NCBI GenBank assembly: GCA_045592745.1
Contig: JAZNVH010000029.1
Coordinates: forward strand, 21,976-85,975
Direction: 5' to 3'
DNA: 64,000 bases
From: Aphodoplasma sp045592745
GTDB taxonomy: Bacteria; Bacillota; Clostridia; UBA1381; UMGS1253
The notes under the pieces were generated by a model. The model was given only the letters and a program-made list of their open reading frames with translations, had not been told where the DNA came from and searched no databases. The position numbers and the translations under genes are program-made. Below are positions 7,944 to 17,384 of the stretch, in pieces (within the stretch, counting starts at the first letter, position 1; every line of letters starts with the position of its first letter).

Positions 7944-9242
7944 TTAATCTACTTTTCTTTCGCGTACAGCAAGAGCGTGGGTATCAAAGCCCTCGACCGT
8001 CGCAAGAGTGTCTGCATAGCCACGCACTCTCTTAAAGCCTTCTTTTGTAACATAACCGATTGATGAACGCTTTAAAAAGTCAAATACCGATACACTGCTG
8101 TATGTCTTTGCAAAGCCGCCTGTGGGCAAAATCGCATTTGGTCCCAAAACAAAGTTGCACAGTGTAATCGGTGCATATTCTCCCAAAAGTATCTCACCTG
8201 CATTTTTAATTTTTGGAAGTATGTCAAACGGATTTTCGCACATAACCTCCATATGCTCGGGTGCATAATCATTTACAAAATCAATTGACTCTTCAAGTGA
8301 ATCTGTAATAATAATTCCGCCATATGTCGAATAGTTTGTCTTTATAAACTCGCGGCGTTTTTCGCTTATCTTTTCAAGCTGCGCCTCCATAATCGGAACA
8401 ACCTTGTCCGCAAGTTCTTTACTGTGTGTAACAAGAAGTGCTGCTGAATCAGGGCCATGCTCTGCCTCAATCATCCAGTCAAGTGCAACCTTATGCGGAT
8501 CTGCCTTTTCATCGGCAAGTATGATTGACTCACTCGGGCCTGCAGGAAGGCCTGCATCTATGTAGTTTGCCAAAACTCTCTTTGCCGCAGTTGCATAGCT
8601 GTTTCCGGGGCCGATTATTTTATGACACTTTGGAATAGTCTGTGTTCCGTACGCTACCGACGCAACAGCCTGAATTCCGCCCACCTTGTAAATTTCTTTA
8701 ATTCCTATAATTTTTGCCGCAGCCAAAATCGCGTCATCAACTCCGCCCTTTTCATTCGGAGGTGTAACAACTACAACTCTTGGTACACCTGCTACTATTG
8801 CGGGCACGCCAAGCATCAAAAGCACTGACGGAAAGCTACCCTTGCCACGCGGAACATAAAGACATACATCAACAATAGGCGTTGTTTTTTCGCCTACCAT
8901 AAGACCTTCGTCAACATTTGTAAACCAAATTTCTTCAGGAAGCTGTTTTTCGTGAAAATCATGAATGTTTTTTGCAGCATATTCAATCGCCTCACGAGTC
9001 TTTGCATCGCACGCGTTATATCCGCGTTCAATTTCTTCTTCACTTACTTTCATATTTTCCGCGCTAAGCTGCACACGGTCAAACTTTGCAGTATACTCAA
9101 GTACCGCCTCATCACCACGCACGCGTATATCGTCAGACACTTCTTTTGCAATTTTCATCTGCTCTGAAATGTCAAGCTCTGCACGTTTCATTATAAATTG
9201 TCTTTTTTCCTCGCTCATTTCAGAAAGTTTATAAATATTCAT
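7944..9242 (-). CDS. HisD-like (histidinol dehydrogenase family), altered zinc ligands
   Basis: 432 residues from ATG 9242 (GGATGGG upstream); a longer in-frame reading to 9296 lacks a ribosome site. Family features are present: YVPRGKGSFPSVLLMLGVPA, KVGGIQAVASVAYGT, KIIGPGNSYATAAKR, the catalytic Glu-His pair in YAPEHMEV, and a C-terminal His in FDTHALAV. In E. coli HisD the zinc ligands are Gln259, His262, Asp360 and His419. The equivalents here are Glu (IEAEHGPD), His, Asn (LCNFVLGPN) and His, and the NHVLPT His is Ala (NAILPT). It is probably an NAD-dependent alcohol/aldehyde oxidoreductase for a non-histidinol substrate, and heads a six-gene operon. Confidence 0.82.
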   Translation of the reverse strand: MNIYKLSEMSEEKRQFIMKRAELDISEQMKIAKEVSDDIRVRGDEAVLEYTAKFDRVQLSAENMKVSEEEIERGYNACDAKTREAIEYAAKNIHDFHEKQLPEEIWFTNVDEGLMVGEKTTPIVDVCLYVPRGKGSFPSVLLMLGVPAIVAGVPRVVVVTPPNEKGGVDDAILAAAKIIGIKEIYKVGGIQAVASVAYGTQTIPKCHKIIGPGNSYATAAKRVLANYIDAGLPAGPSESIILADEKADPHKVALDWMIEAEHGPDSAALLVTHSKELADKVVPIMEAQLEKISEKRREFIKTNYSTYGGIIITDSLEESIDFVNDYAPEHMEVMCENPFDILPKIKNAGEILLGEYAPITLCNFVLGPNAILPTGGFAKTYSSVSVFDFLKRSSIGYVTKEGFKRVRGYADTLATVEGFDTHALAVRERKVD

Positions 9243-9418
9243 ATCTACCCATCCTTTTTTGTATGTATTTTCAATTTTGTCTGCTTTTTTATACAATAAA
9301 AATGTATTTTTTTGTAATAATCTTTAGTATAACATTTTTTTCATCTGTTCGCAATACAAAAATAGTATTTTTTAATAAATTTTTTTGCCAAATTCATGCA
9401 CAAAATGATTGAAAATCC

Positions 9419-9447
9419 TTGTAATGATAAATAATATGTAGTATAAT
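9419..9447 (+). promoter_or_regulatory. Predicted promoter of apgM-metG-alaS
   Basis: TTGTAA (9419-9424), a 17-bp spacer and a perfect TATAAT (9442-9447), ending 34 bp before the TTG start of apgM. Confidence 0.75.
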
Positions 9448-9481
9448 AAAGGATATATGTAAAATAAAGGAGTAGATTAGC

Positions 9482-10693
9482 TTGAAATATATAGTAATAC
9501 TCGGCGACGGAATGGCGGATACTCCCGTCGATGTACTCGGCAAAAAAACACCCTTACAGGTAGCAAAAAAGCCTACGATGGATATGCTTGCCGCATACGG
9601 TGAAATGGGAATGGTAAAAACAGTTCCCGACGGTATGGCACCTGGAAGTGATGTTGCAAATTTGTCCGTAATGGGTTATGACCCCAAAAAATATTATACG
9701 GGCCGTTCACCCCTTGAGGCTGTGTCAATTGGCGCGCCACTTGTAGACGGCGATGTTACATATCGTGTAAATACTGTAACGCTTTCTGACGACGAGGACT
9801 TTTCAAAAAAAACAATGGTTGATTACAGCGCTGACGAGGTAAGCTCCGAGGAAGGCGCAATGCTTATGGAAACTATCGAGAAAGAATTTGGCACAGATAA
9901 GCTTCGCTTTTACGCAGGCACAAGCTACAGAAACCTTCTTGTTATGCATAACGGAAGTCTAAACAGTGACCTTACACCACCGCACGATATATCAAAACGT
10001 GTAATCGGTGATTATCTTCCAAAGGGCGACTATGCAGATATTCTTTTGGATATGATGAAAAAAAGCTATGATATATTAAGTGAGCATCCCGTAAACAAGG
10101 CCCGTGTAGAAAAAGGTTTAAATCCCGCAAATACAATCTGGTTTTGGGGACAAGGAAGCAAGCCTTCCCTTCCCTCGTTTATGGATAAATACTCTTTGTC
10201 TGGTGCTATAATTTCTGCCGTTGACCTTTTAAAAGGTATCGGTTACAGTGCCAAAATGGATGTAATCGAGGTTGAGGGTGCAACGGGCAACGTACACACA
10301 AACTTTGAAGGAAAAGCTAAAGCGGCAATCGATGCGCTCTTGGGTGGCAAGGATTTTGTGTATTTGCATGTCGAGGCTGCTGATGAATGTGGTCACAGAG
10401 GCGAAATCGAAAACAAGGTTCTTTCGATAGAAAAGCTTGATGCAGCTACAAAAATGATTATTGACGCACTTGAAAACGCCGGCGAAGATTACAGCATACT
10501 TTTGATGCCCGACCATCCGACACCACTCGCAACAATGACCCATTCATCTGAAAGTGTCCCCTATGTGATTTTCAGAAGCAACAACAAAACAGAAAAGCAA
10601 AACCGCATCTACTGCGAAGAGGACGGTGCAAAGACAGGTATTTTCAAGAGTGAAGGCTATACCCTTATGGATGAGTTTTTATCAGTAAAATAA
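9482..10693 (+). CDS. apgM: 2,3-bisphosphoglycerate-independent phosphoglycerate mutase, archaeal type
   Basis: Interconverts 3- and 2-phosphoglycerate in glycolysis. 403 residues of the alkaline-phosphatase-fold ApgM family: N-terminal metal motif MKYIVILGDGMADTPVD, PGSDVANLSVMGYDP with the phosphoryl-accepting Ser, YLHVEAADECGHRG, and LLMPDHPTPLATMTHSSESV near the C-terminus with metal-binding Asp and His residues. It starts with TTG 9482 after GGAG at about 10 nt; no ATG fits. It leads into metG 31 nt downstream, with no terminator between, so the two are probably cotranscribed. Confidence 0.93.
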   Translation: MKYIVILGDGMADTPVDVLGKKTPLQVAKKPTMDMLAAYGEMGMVKTVPDGMAPGSDVANLSVMGYDPKKYYTGRSPLEAVSIGAPLVDGDVTYRVNTVTLSDDEDFSKKTMVDYSADEVSSEEGAMLMETIEKEFGTDKLRFYAGTSYRNLLVMHNGSLNSDLTPPHDISKRVIGDYLPKGDYADILLDMMKKSYDILSEHPVNKARVEKGLNPANTIWFWGQGSKPSLPSFMDKYSLSGAIISAVDLLKGIGYSAKMDVIEVEGATGNVHTNFEGKAKAAIDALLGGKDFVYLHVEAADECGHRGEIENKVLSIEKLDAATKMIIDALENAGEDYSILLMPDHPTPLATMTHSSESVPYVIFRSNNKTEKQNRIYCEEDGAKTGIFKSEGYTLMDEFLSVK

Positions 10694-10724
10694 TAAGTGA
10701 ATTTATATAAAGAAGGTGGCAACA

Positions 10725-12683
10725 TTGAGTAAAGAAAAATATTATATAACAACAGCGATTGCCTATACATCGCGAAAACCTCATATAGGCAACACATATG
10801 AGGTCATTTTGACCGATGCTATCGCGCGTTTTAAACGCAAGCTTGGATATGACGTATTCTTTTTGACAGGTACTGATGAGCATGGTCAGAAAATCCAGCA
10901 GGCAGCAGAGGAAACAGGTATCTCCCCAAAGGAGTATGTAGACTCCGTTGCAGGCGAAATCAAAAACATATGGAATCTTATGAATACATCGTATGACCAT
11001 TTTATTCGTACAACTGACACATATCACGAAGAAACAGTAAAAAAGATTTTCAAAAAGCTTTATGACCAGGGCGATATATACAAAAGCGAGTATGAGGGAC
11101 TTTACTGTGTACCGTGCGAATCGTTCTTCACTCCGTCACAGCTTGTTGACGGATGCTGTCCAGACTGTGGACGCGAGGTTGTGCCCACAAAAGAGGAAGC
11201 TTATTTCTTTAAAATGAGCAAATATCAGGACAAGCTTATGGAGCACATTGAGTCGCATCCCGATTTTATAGCTCCCGAATCACGCAAAAACGAAATGGTT
11301 AACAACTTCTTAAAACCCGGACTTCAGGATTTGTGCGTGTCAAGAAGCACGTTTACATGGGGTATACCGGTAGAGTTTGACCCGGGGCACGTTGTATATG
11401 TATGGATAGATGCACTTTCAAACTATATTACAGCTCTTGGTTATGACCCCGAAAATCCGTCGGACAATTACAAAAAATACTGGCCTGCAGATGTTCACAT
11501 CATAGGAAAAGATATTTTGCGTTTTCACACAATATACTGGCCAATTATTTTAATGGCTCTTGGCGAGCCACTGCCAAAGCAGATTTTTGGTCATCCATGG
11601 CTTTTGTCTGGCGTTGACAAAATGAGCAAATCACGCGGTAATGTTATGTATGCCGATGACCTCGCCGAAATGTTTGGTGTTGACGGGGTACGTTATTATG
11701 TTTTAAGCGAGATGCCGTTTGCATCCGACGGTACAATAACGTACGAAACAATTATAAGCCGCTTTAATTCAGACCTTGCAAATACGCTTGGTAACCTCGT
11801 AAACCGTACGGTTGCGATGTGCACAAAATATTTTGACGGCGTTATTCCAAGCGCCTGCACCGAAGACGAATTTGATAAAGACTTAAAGAAGGTTTGTATC
11901 GAAACAATAAGTGCTGTAAAAGAAAAAATGGATAAACTTCGCGTGGCAGATTCACTTGAGCTTATTATGAATCTTGCACGTCGCTCAAACAAATACATTG
12001 ATGAAACTGCTCCATGGGCACTTGCAAAAGATGAAAACAGCCGCGACAGACTAAAGAGTGTAATATATAATCTTTTAGAGTCAATTCGTATAATTGCCGT
12101 ACTTTTAGAAGCGTTTATGCCTGAAACAGCAAAGAAAATTTACGAGCAAATCGGCGGATGTGATACAAGTATCGAAAGTCTTGCCGCTTTTGGCTCACTT
12201 AAAGCAGGCGCATCAGTTGGAAAAGCTGAACCGCTTTTTGTAAGACTTGATGAAGCAAAAAAGCTTGAAGAAATAAATGCGTTTATAGCAAAAAAATATC
12301 CCAAAGAAGAGAAAAAAGAGGATAAAAAAGCAGAAGCTCCAAAAGAAGAAAGAACGGTCGAGCAAATCACGATAGACGATTTTGCAAAGCTTGATTTAAG
12401 AGTTGCAAAGGTGTTAAGCGCAGAAAAAATCGAAGGTGCTGACAAGCTTTATAAGCTTATGGTTGAGCTTGGTAATGAAAAACGCCAGATTGTATCAGGA
12501 CTTGCAAAACATTATACACCCGATGAACTTATAGGCAAAAACGTAATTGTAATTGCAAACTTAAAGCCTGTAAAGCTTCGCGGTGTCGATTCATATGGTA
12601 TGATTTTGGCCGCATCTGATGCAGATACTCTTTCGATATGCACACTCGACAAAGACGTTTCATCAGGCTCACAGGTAAGATAA
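10725..12683 (+). CDS. metG: Methionyl-tRNA synthetase
   Basis: Charges tRNA-Met. Class I motifs are PHIGN (HIGH, about residues 19-22) and KMSKSRGN (about 300). Between them four cysteines in YCVPCESF and GCCPDCGRE form the zinc knuckle. A C-terminal EMAPII/Trbp111-like tRNA-binding domain (from about 545, IDDFAKLDLRVAKVLSAEKI) is appended after a Lys/Glu-rich linker. I chose TTG 10725 because AGAAGGTGG lies 5 nt before it. The in-frame GTG at 10716 is inside that ribosome site and would add three residues. About 652 residues, full length. Confidence 0.96.
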   Translation: MSKEKYYITTAIAYTSRKPHIGNTYEVILTDAIARFKRKLGYDVFFLTGTDEHGQKIQQAAEETGISPKEYVDSVAGEIKNIWNLMNTSYDHFIRTTDTYHEETVKKIFKKLYDQGDIYKSEYEGLYCVPCESFFTPSQLVDGCCPDCGREVVPTKEEAYFFKMSKYQDKLMEHIESHPDFIAPESRKNEMVNNFLKPGLQDLCVSRSTFTWGIPVEFDPGHVVYVWIDALSNYITALGYDPENPSDNYKKYWPADVHIIGKDILRFHTIYWPIILMALGEPLPKQIFGHPWLLSGVDKMSKSRGNVMYADDLAEMFGVDGVRYYVLSEMPFASDGTITYETIISRFNSDLANTLGNLVNRTVAMCTKYFDGVIPSACTEDEFDKDLKKVCIETISAVKEKMDKLRVADSLELIMNLARRSNKYIDETAPWALAKDENSRDRLKSVIYNLLESIRIIAVLLEAFMPETAKKIYEQIGGCDTSIESLAAFGSLKAGASVGKAEPLFVRLDEAKKLEEINAFIAKKYPKEEKKEDKKAEAPKEERTVEQITIDDFAKLDLRVAKVLSAEKIEGADKLYKLMVELGNEKRQIVSGLAKHYTPDELIGKNVIVIANLKPVKLRGVDSYGMILAASDADTLSICTLDKDVSSGSQVR

Positions 12684-12726
12684 TTTTTGTAAATAATTTT
12701 TAGTAAAATATAAGGGGTAATTCAAA

Positions 12727-15366
12727 ATGGAAAAACTAGGATTAAATGAAATACGCGAAAAATATTTAAAATTCTTTGAAAGCAAGGGACATTTAAGAAT
12801 GCCGTCATTTCCGCTTGTTCCGCAAAACGACAACAGTCTGCTTCTTATAAATGCAGGTATGGCGCCGCTCAAGCCATATTTTACCGGAAAGGAAATTCCT
12901 CCCCGCAAGAGAGTGACTACATGCCAGAAATGTATACGTACTCCCGATATTGAGCGCGTCGGTATCACAGCTCGTCACGGTACGTTTTTTGAAATGCTTG
13001 GTAACTTTTCTTTTGGCGATTACTTTAAGCATGAGGCAACAGCATGGGCTTGGGAATTTGTTACCAAAGAACTTGGACTTCCCGAGGACCGTCTTTACAT
13101 CACAGTTTATGAAGACGATGACGAAGCTATCGATATTTGGACAAAAGAGGTAGGCGTAGACCCTTCTGATATTTCCAAAATGGGCAAAGAGGACAACTTC
13201 TGGGAAATAGGCACAGGTCCGTGCGGTCCTTGCAGTGAGCTTTACTTTGACCGTGGAGAAAAATACGGATGCGGCAGCCCCGACTGTAAGGTAGGTTGTG
13301 AGTGCGACAGATTCGTAGAATTCTGGAACCTTGTATTCACACAGTTTGATAAAGATGAAAACGGCGTATATAATCGTCTTGCCAATCCCAACATCGATAC
13401 AGGTATGGGACTTGAGAGAATGGCTGTTATTATGCAGGATGTTAATAATCTTTTTGAGGTTGATACTATCCGCAATATTATGCTTGAAATCAGCAAAGTA
13501 GCAAAGGTTAACTACGGAGAAAACGAAAAAACAGATATTTCGCTGCGCGTTATCACCGACCATATTAGAAGCACAACCTTTATGGTTTGCGACGGTGTTT
13601 TACCTTCAAATGAAGGCAGAGGCTATGTTCTCAGAAGACTTCTTCGTCGTGCAGCACGTCACGGCAGACTTCTCGGCATAGAAGGGACATTTCTTTATAG
13701 TATTGCCGATACTGTTATCCGTGAATCAAAGGGTGCATATCCGCAGCTTGAAGAAAAGCGGGATTATATAAAGCAGGTAATCAAGAGAGAGGAAGAGAGC
13801 TTTAGCCAGACAATTGACCGTGGTCTTTCAATTCTTGAAGAAAAGGTAGCAGACCTTGAAAAGAGTGGTCAAAAGATTCTCTCGGGTGAGGATGCTTTCA
13901 CACTTAATGACACTTACGGCTTCCCCATTGACCTTACAGAAGAAATTCTTCAGGAAAAAGGTCTTGGTGTTGACCGCGATACATTCAACGTCCTTCTTCT
14001 CGAGCAGAAAAACCGTTCAAGAGAAGGAAGAAAGGTTGGCGACGAGGCCGGTTGGAGCGAAGATATTTATCAGACATTAGGTAAAGAAATCACAACAGAA
14101 TTCATCGGCTATGATAATTTTGAATGTGACGCAAATATAACTGTTATCGTAAAAGACGGTCAGGTTTCAGATAGCATTTCCAACGGCGAAAACGCAGTTG
14201 TTATCCTTGATAAGACAGTATTATACGGCGAAAGTGGCGGCCAGATGGGCGACAACGGCGAAATTATTGGCGAGGGCTTTAAGATGGTTGTTACCGACGC
14301 AAAGAAGCTTGGCGACGGAAAGATTCTTCACCATGTAACTGTTACCGAAGGAAATGCCAACAAAGGTGACAAGGTTCATGTAACTGTTGACGCTAATAAA
14401 AGAATAGCAACTGCACGTAACCACTCGACTACTCACCTTCTCCACAAGGCGCTTCGTGAAACTCTTGGCACACATGTTGCGCAGGCAGGTTCATCTGTTA
14501 ATCCACAGCGTTTGCGTTTCGATTTCTCTCACTTTAGCGCTATGACTGATGAGGAACTTGAAGCTGTCGAAGCAAAGGTTAATGATGCAATTCTCAGCGC
14601 ACTTCCTATTGACACTCGCGAAATGCCAATCAAAGAGGCTGAAAAGCTCGGTGCAATGTCACTTTTCGGCGAAAAATACGGCGATATAGTTCGCGTTGTA
14701 AAAATGGGCGATTATTCGACAGAATTCTGTGGTGGTACACATCTTACAAACACAAGTCAAGCAGGTCTTTTCACTATTTTGTCTGAAACAGGTGTTGCTG
14801 CAGGTGTACGTCGTATTGAGGCAGTAACAGGTTATGGCGCTCTTAGTGTTATGAAAAACAATCAGCAGAGCCTTCGCGACGCTGCAAAAATACTAAAGAC
14901 AAATCCTTCCGAGCTTGTTGAAAAAGCAGAAGCTATCGTTGAAGAACTGAAAAGCACACAAAAAGAAACAGAGCAAATGCGTGAAAAGCTTGCAGCAAGT
15001 CAGGCAAGCTCACTTATGGATAACTTTAAAGAGGTTAAAGGAGTTCGCATATTCACAAACCGCTTAAAAGGCGTAGACGCAGGTGCACTTCGTACTCTCG
15101 GTGACCAAATGCGTGACAAGATGGACTGCGGTATAGCAATCTTTGCAAGCGAATCAGGAGAAAAGATTACATTCTCTGCCGCTGCATCAAAATCTGCTGT
15201 TGCAAAAGGCGTACACGCAGGAAAAATCATTGGCGAGGTTGCAAAGGTATGCGGTGGCGGTGGCGGCGGCAAACCCGACTCAGCACAAGCAGGCGGCAAA
15301 GATGCATCAAAAATTGACGAGGCGCTCGCACTTGTAGAAAGCCTTGTAGATGCACTTGTTAAATAA
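12727..15366 (+). CDS. alaS: Alanyl-tRNA synthetase
   Basis: 879 residues, standard length. An N-terminal class II catalytic domain (RHGTFFEMLGNFSFGDYFKH) is followed by the editing domain with zinc/active-site motifs HSTTHLLHKAL (about 565) and FCGGTHLTNTS (about 668). The C-terminal DHHA1 domain ends in a glycine-rich GGGGGGKPDSAQAGGKD loop. It follows metG by 43 nt and precedes the HIT gene by 20 nt, so it sits in the same plus-strand operon. No T-box leader is present upstream. Confidence 0.98.
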   Translation: MEKLGLNEIREKYLKFFESKGHLRMPSFPLVPQNDNSLLLINAGMAPLKPYFTGKEIPPRKRVTTCQKCIRTPDIERVGITARHGTFFEMLGNFSFGDYFKHEATAWAWEFVTKELGLPEDRLYITVYEDDDEAIDIWTKEVGVDPSDISKMGKEDNFWEIGTGPCGPCSELYFDRGEKYGCGSPDCKVGCECDRFVEFWNLVFTQFDKDENGVYNRLANPNIDTGMGLERMAVIMQDVNNLFEVDTIRNIMLEISKVAKVNYGENEKTDISLRVITDHIRSTTFMVCDGVLPSNEGRGYVLRRLLRRAARHGRLLGIEGTFLYSIADTVIRESKGAYPQLEEKRDYIKQVIKREEESFSQTIDRGLSILEEKVADLEKSGQKILSGEDAFTLNDTYGFPIDLTEEILQEKGLGVDRDTFNVLLLEQKNRSREGRKVGDEAGWSEDIYQTLGKEITTEFIGYDNFECDANITVIVKDGQVSDSISNGENAVVILDKTVLYGESGGQMGDNGEIIGEGFKMVVTDAKKLGDGKILHHVTVTEGNANKGDKVHVTVDANKRIATARNHSTTHLLHKALRETLGTHVAQAGSSVNPQRLRFDFSHFSAMTDEELEAVEAKVNDAILSALPIDTREMPIKEAEKLGAMSLFGEKYGDIVRVVKMGDYSTEFCGGTHLTNTSQAGLFTILSETGVAAGVRRIEAVTGYGALSVMKNNQQSLRDAAKILKTNPSELVEKAEAIVEELKSTQKETEQMREKLAASQASSLMDNFKEVKGVRIFTNRLKGVDAGALRTLGDQMRDKMDCGIAIFASESGEKITFSAAASKSAVAKGVHAGKIIGEVAKVCGGGGGGKPDSAQAGGKDASKIDEALALVESLVDALVK

Positions 15367-15386
15367 TATTTTTGGAGGACTAAGTT

Positions 15387-15731
15387 ATGAGCGATTGTAT
15401 TTTTTGTAAAATTATAAACGGCGATATCCCCTCTTCAAAGGTGTATGAGGATGATAAAATTTTTGCCTTCAATGATATAAGTCCACAAGCTCCTGTGCAT
15501 ATTTTAATTGTACCAAAAGAGCATATCTGCTGCGCAAATGCTATTACATCAGGCAACGCTGACGTTGTAGCTCATATTTTCTCCAAAATTGGAGAAATTG
15601 CCAATCTTGCAGGAATAAAGGATGACGGCTACAGAATTATCAATAACTGTGGCAAAAACGGCGGCCAAACCGTAATGCATCTTCATTTTCATCTTATGGG
15701 TGGCAAGGATTTAGGCGAAAAGCTTGTATAA
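15387..15731 (+). CDS. HIT-family nucleotide hydrolase/transferase
   Basis: 114-residue histidine-triad protein of the HinT/PKCI type. It opens CIFCKIINGDIPSSKVYEDD with the N-terminal Cys pair and ends with the catalytic triad in VMHLHFHLMGG (HxHxH). Family enzymes hydrolyse nucleoside phosphoramidates, including aminoacyl-AMP. That may explain its place after two tRNA synthetases, since misreleased aminoacyl-adenylates are known HinT substrates. Last gene of the apgM operon. Confidence 0.92.
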   Translation: MSDCIFCKIINGDIPSSKVYEDDKIFAFNDISPQAPVHILIVPKEHICCANAITSGNADVVAHIFSKIGEIANLAGIKDDGYRIINNCGKNGGQTVMHLHFHLMGGKDLGEKLV

Positions 15732-15741
15732 TTAAAAATTT

Positions 15742-15775
15742 AAGCCATACATCGCATGATGTATGGCTTTTTTAT
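15742..15775 (+). terminator. Terminator of the apgM-metG-alaS-hit operon
   Basis: 12-bp perfect stem AAGCCATACATC / GATGTATGGCTT with loop GCAT followed by a T-rich tract; it also separates this operon from the convergent sigG. Confidence 0.9.
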
Positions 15776-15779
15776 TTGA

Positions 15780-16550
15780 TTACATATACTTTCTCATATG
15801 AGCAATTGCACTTTTTTCAAGGCGCGATACCTGTGCCTGACTTATACCGATTTCATTTGCAACCTCCATTTGTGTTCTTCCCTGAAAAAACCGAAGGCTT
15901 AATATGTGTTTTTCACGGCCACTCAGGCGTTTCATAGCCTCTTTTAAGCCAATCTGTTCAAGCCAAAGCTCGTCACAGCTTTTTTCATCCTTTACCTGAT
16001 CCATTACAAAAATTGCATCACCACCATCGTGATATACAGGCTCATAAAGCGAAACAGGATCGGCAATTGCGTCAAGCGCAAATACGATTTCCTCTTTTTC
16101 CATTTCAAGCTCCTTTGCAATTTCGGCAATTGTAGGTTCTTTTTGATTTTTTGAAATAAGTCTTTCTTTTGCCTGCAAGGCCTTGTAAGCAGTATCACGC
16201 AGCGAGCGCGATACGCGTATGCAATTATAATCACGAAGATAACGGCGAACCTCACCTATTATCATAGGAACAGCGTAGGTAGAAAATTTGACCCCTACCT
16301 CCAGATTGAAGTTATCAATAGCTTTTATAAGACCTATACAACCCACCTGAAATAAATCATCAGCAGTTTCGCCGCGCGAATTAAAGCGCTGTATTACGCT
16401 TAATACCAATCGAAGATTTCCCTGTATAAATTCCTCACGGGCACTGCTGTCACCTTCTTTAATTCTCTTTAAAAGCTCTATTTTTTTATCATTTGAAAGA
16501 TTTGGTAATTTAGCTGTGTTTACACCACAAATTTCAACCTTATTTATCAT
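15780..16550 (-). CDS. sigG: Sporulation sigma factor G (late forespore)
   Basis: 256 residues, RNA polymerase sigma-70 family. The diagnostic N-terminus NKVEICGVNTAKLP matches SigG. Region 2 follows (NLRLVLSVIQRFNSRGETADDLFQVGCIGL and KFSTYAVPMIIGE, in separate segments), then SRSLRDTAYKALQ, and region 4 with GRTQMEVANEIGISQAQVSRLE as the DNA-binding helix. It drives late forespore genes. It lies 82 nt downstream of sigE as in other endospore formers, a gap that can hold its own promoter, although I found no convincing sigma-F consensus there. Confidence 0.97.
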   Translation of the reverse strand: MINKVEICGVNTAKLPNLSNDKKIELLKRIKEGDSSAREEFIQGNLRLVLSVIQRFNSRGETADDLFQVGCIGLIKAIDNFNLEVGVKFSTYAVPMIIGEVRRYLRDYNCIRVSRSLRDTAYKALQAKERLISKNQKEPTIAEIAKELEMEKEEIVFALDAIADPVSLYEPVYHDGGDAIFVMDQVKDEKSCDELWLEQIGLKEAMKRLSGREKHILSLRFFQGRTQMEVANEIGISQAQVSRLEKSAIAHMRKYM

Positions 16551-16632
16551 ATTCGCTGCCTCCTTTTTATTATGTACAGCGATGCAAACACAAATTTATT
16601 ATTGGTGCCAAACCTGTCTTTTATACCCTATG

Positions 16633-17361
16633 TCAGTTCATTTTCATAATTTCTTTTTTTAGTCGCAGTATAATTCGTTTTTCAAGCCTTGATATATATG
16701 ACTGCGATATTCCAAGCATATCAGCAACCTCTTTTTGCGTGCGTTCTTCACAGCCATATAATCCGAATCGAAGTTTCATTATTTTCTGCTCACGTTCCGA
16801 TAGTTTTTTTATCGCCATATCCAAAAGCTTTCTGTCAACCTCTTCCTCAAGTCCCTGATTGATAACATCTCCTTCTGCCGAGAGTATATCCGAAAGCAAA
16901 AGCTCATTTCCGTCCCAGTCAACATTTAACGGTTCATCAATTGATATCTCGGTTTTTATATTCTGATTTTTTCTAAGATACATTAAAATTTCATTTTCAA
17001 TACACCTTGATGCATATGTGGCAAGCTTGATGTTTTTATCAGTTTTAAATGTATTTATCGCCTTTATAAGCCCAATGCTGCCTATAGATATCAAATCCTC
17101 AATTCCTATGTTGGTATTTTCAAATTTTCTGGCTATATATACAACCAGGCGCAGATTGTGCTCAATCAATGTTGACTTTACCGTTTCATCTGTATCAAAG
17201 CGCAAAAGAAGCTCTGCCTCCTGCTCACTTGTGAGCGGTGGCGGAAGTGTTTCACTTCCGCCTATATAGTAAACCTCTTCACTTATTATATTTTTAAGTT
17301 TAATTACAAGCTCGGCATATCCAAGCTTCATTTTTGTGCATATTTTTTGAGCGAGTTTCAT
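16633..17361 (-). CDS. sigE: Sporulation sigma factor E (early mother cell)
   Basis: 242 residues. An N-terminal hydrophobic/basic pro-sequence (KLGYAELVIKLKNIISEEVYY) is the segment removed by SpoIIGA. Region 2 reads NLRLVVYIARKFENTNIGIE and region 4 EVADMLGISQSYISRLEKR. As a membrane-tethered pro-protein it becomes active in the mother cell after asymmetric division. It lies 23 nt downstream of spoIIGA, its protease, so the two are cotranscribed. Confidence 0.97.
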   Translation of the reverse strand: MKLAQKICTKMKLGYAELVIKLKNIISEEVYYIGGSETLPPPLTSEQEAELLLRFDTDETVKSTLIEHNLRLVVYIARKFENTNIGIEDLISIGSIGLIKAINTFKTDKNIKLATYASRCIENEILMYLRKNQNIKTEISIDEPLNVDWDGNELLLSDILSAEGDVINQGLEEEVDRKLLDMAIKKLSEREQKIMKLRFGLYGCEERTQKEVADMLGISQSYISRLEKRIILRLKKEIMKMN

Positions 17362-17384
17362 TTCCTATACCCCCACATATAATT

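Noticed and set aside
7299..9242. Remnant of a normal histidine operon
   Set aside because: Only hisD- and hisB-like genes are present, both intact but changed at metal ligands, and they are embedded with unrelated genes; a decayed operon would show frame damage or other his fragments.
16551..16632. Sigma-F promoter for sigG
   Set aside because: A GTATA-like element is present but the partner GGNNANANT at the right spacing is not convincing.
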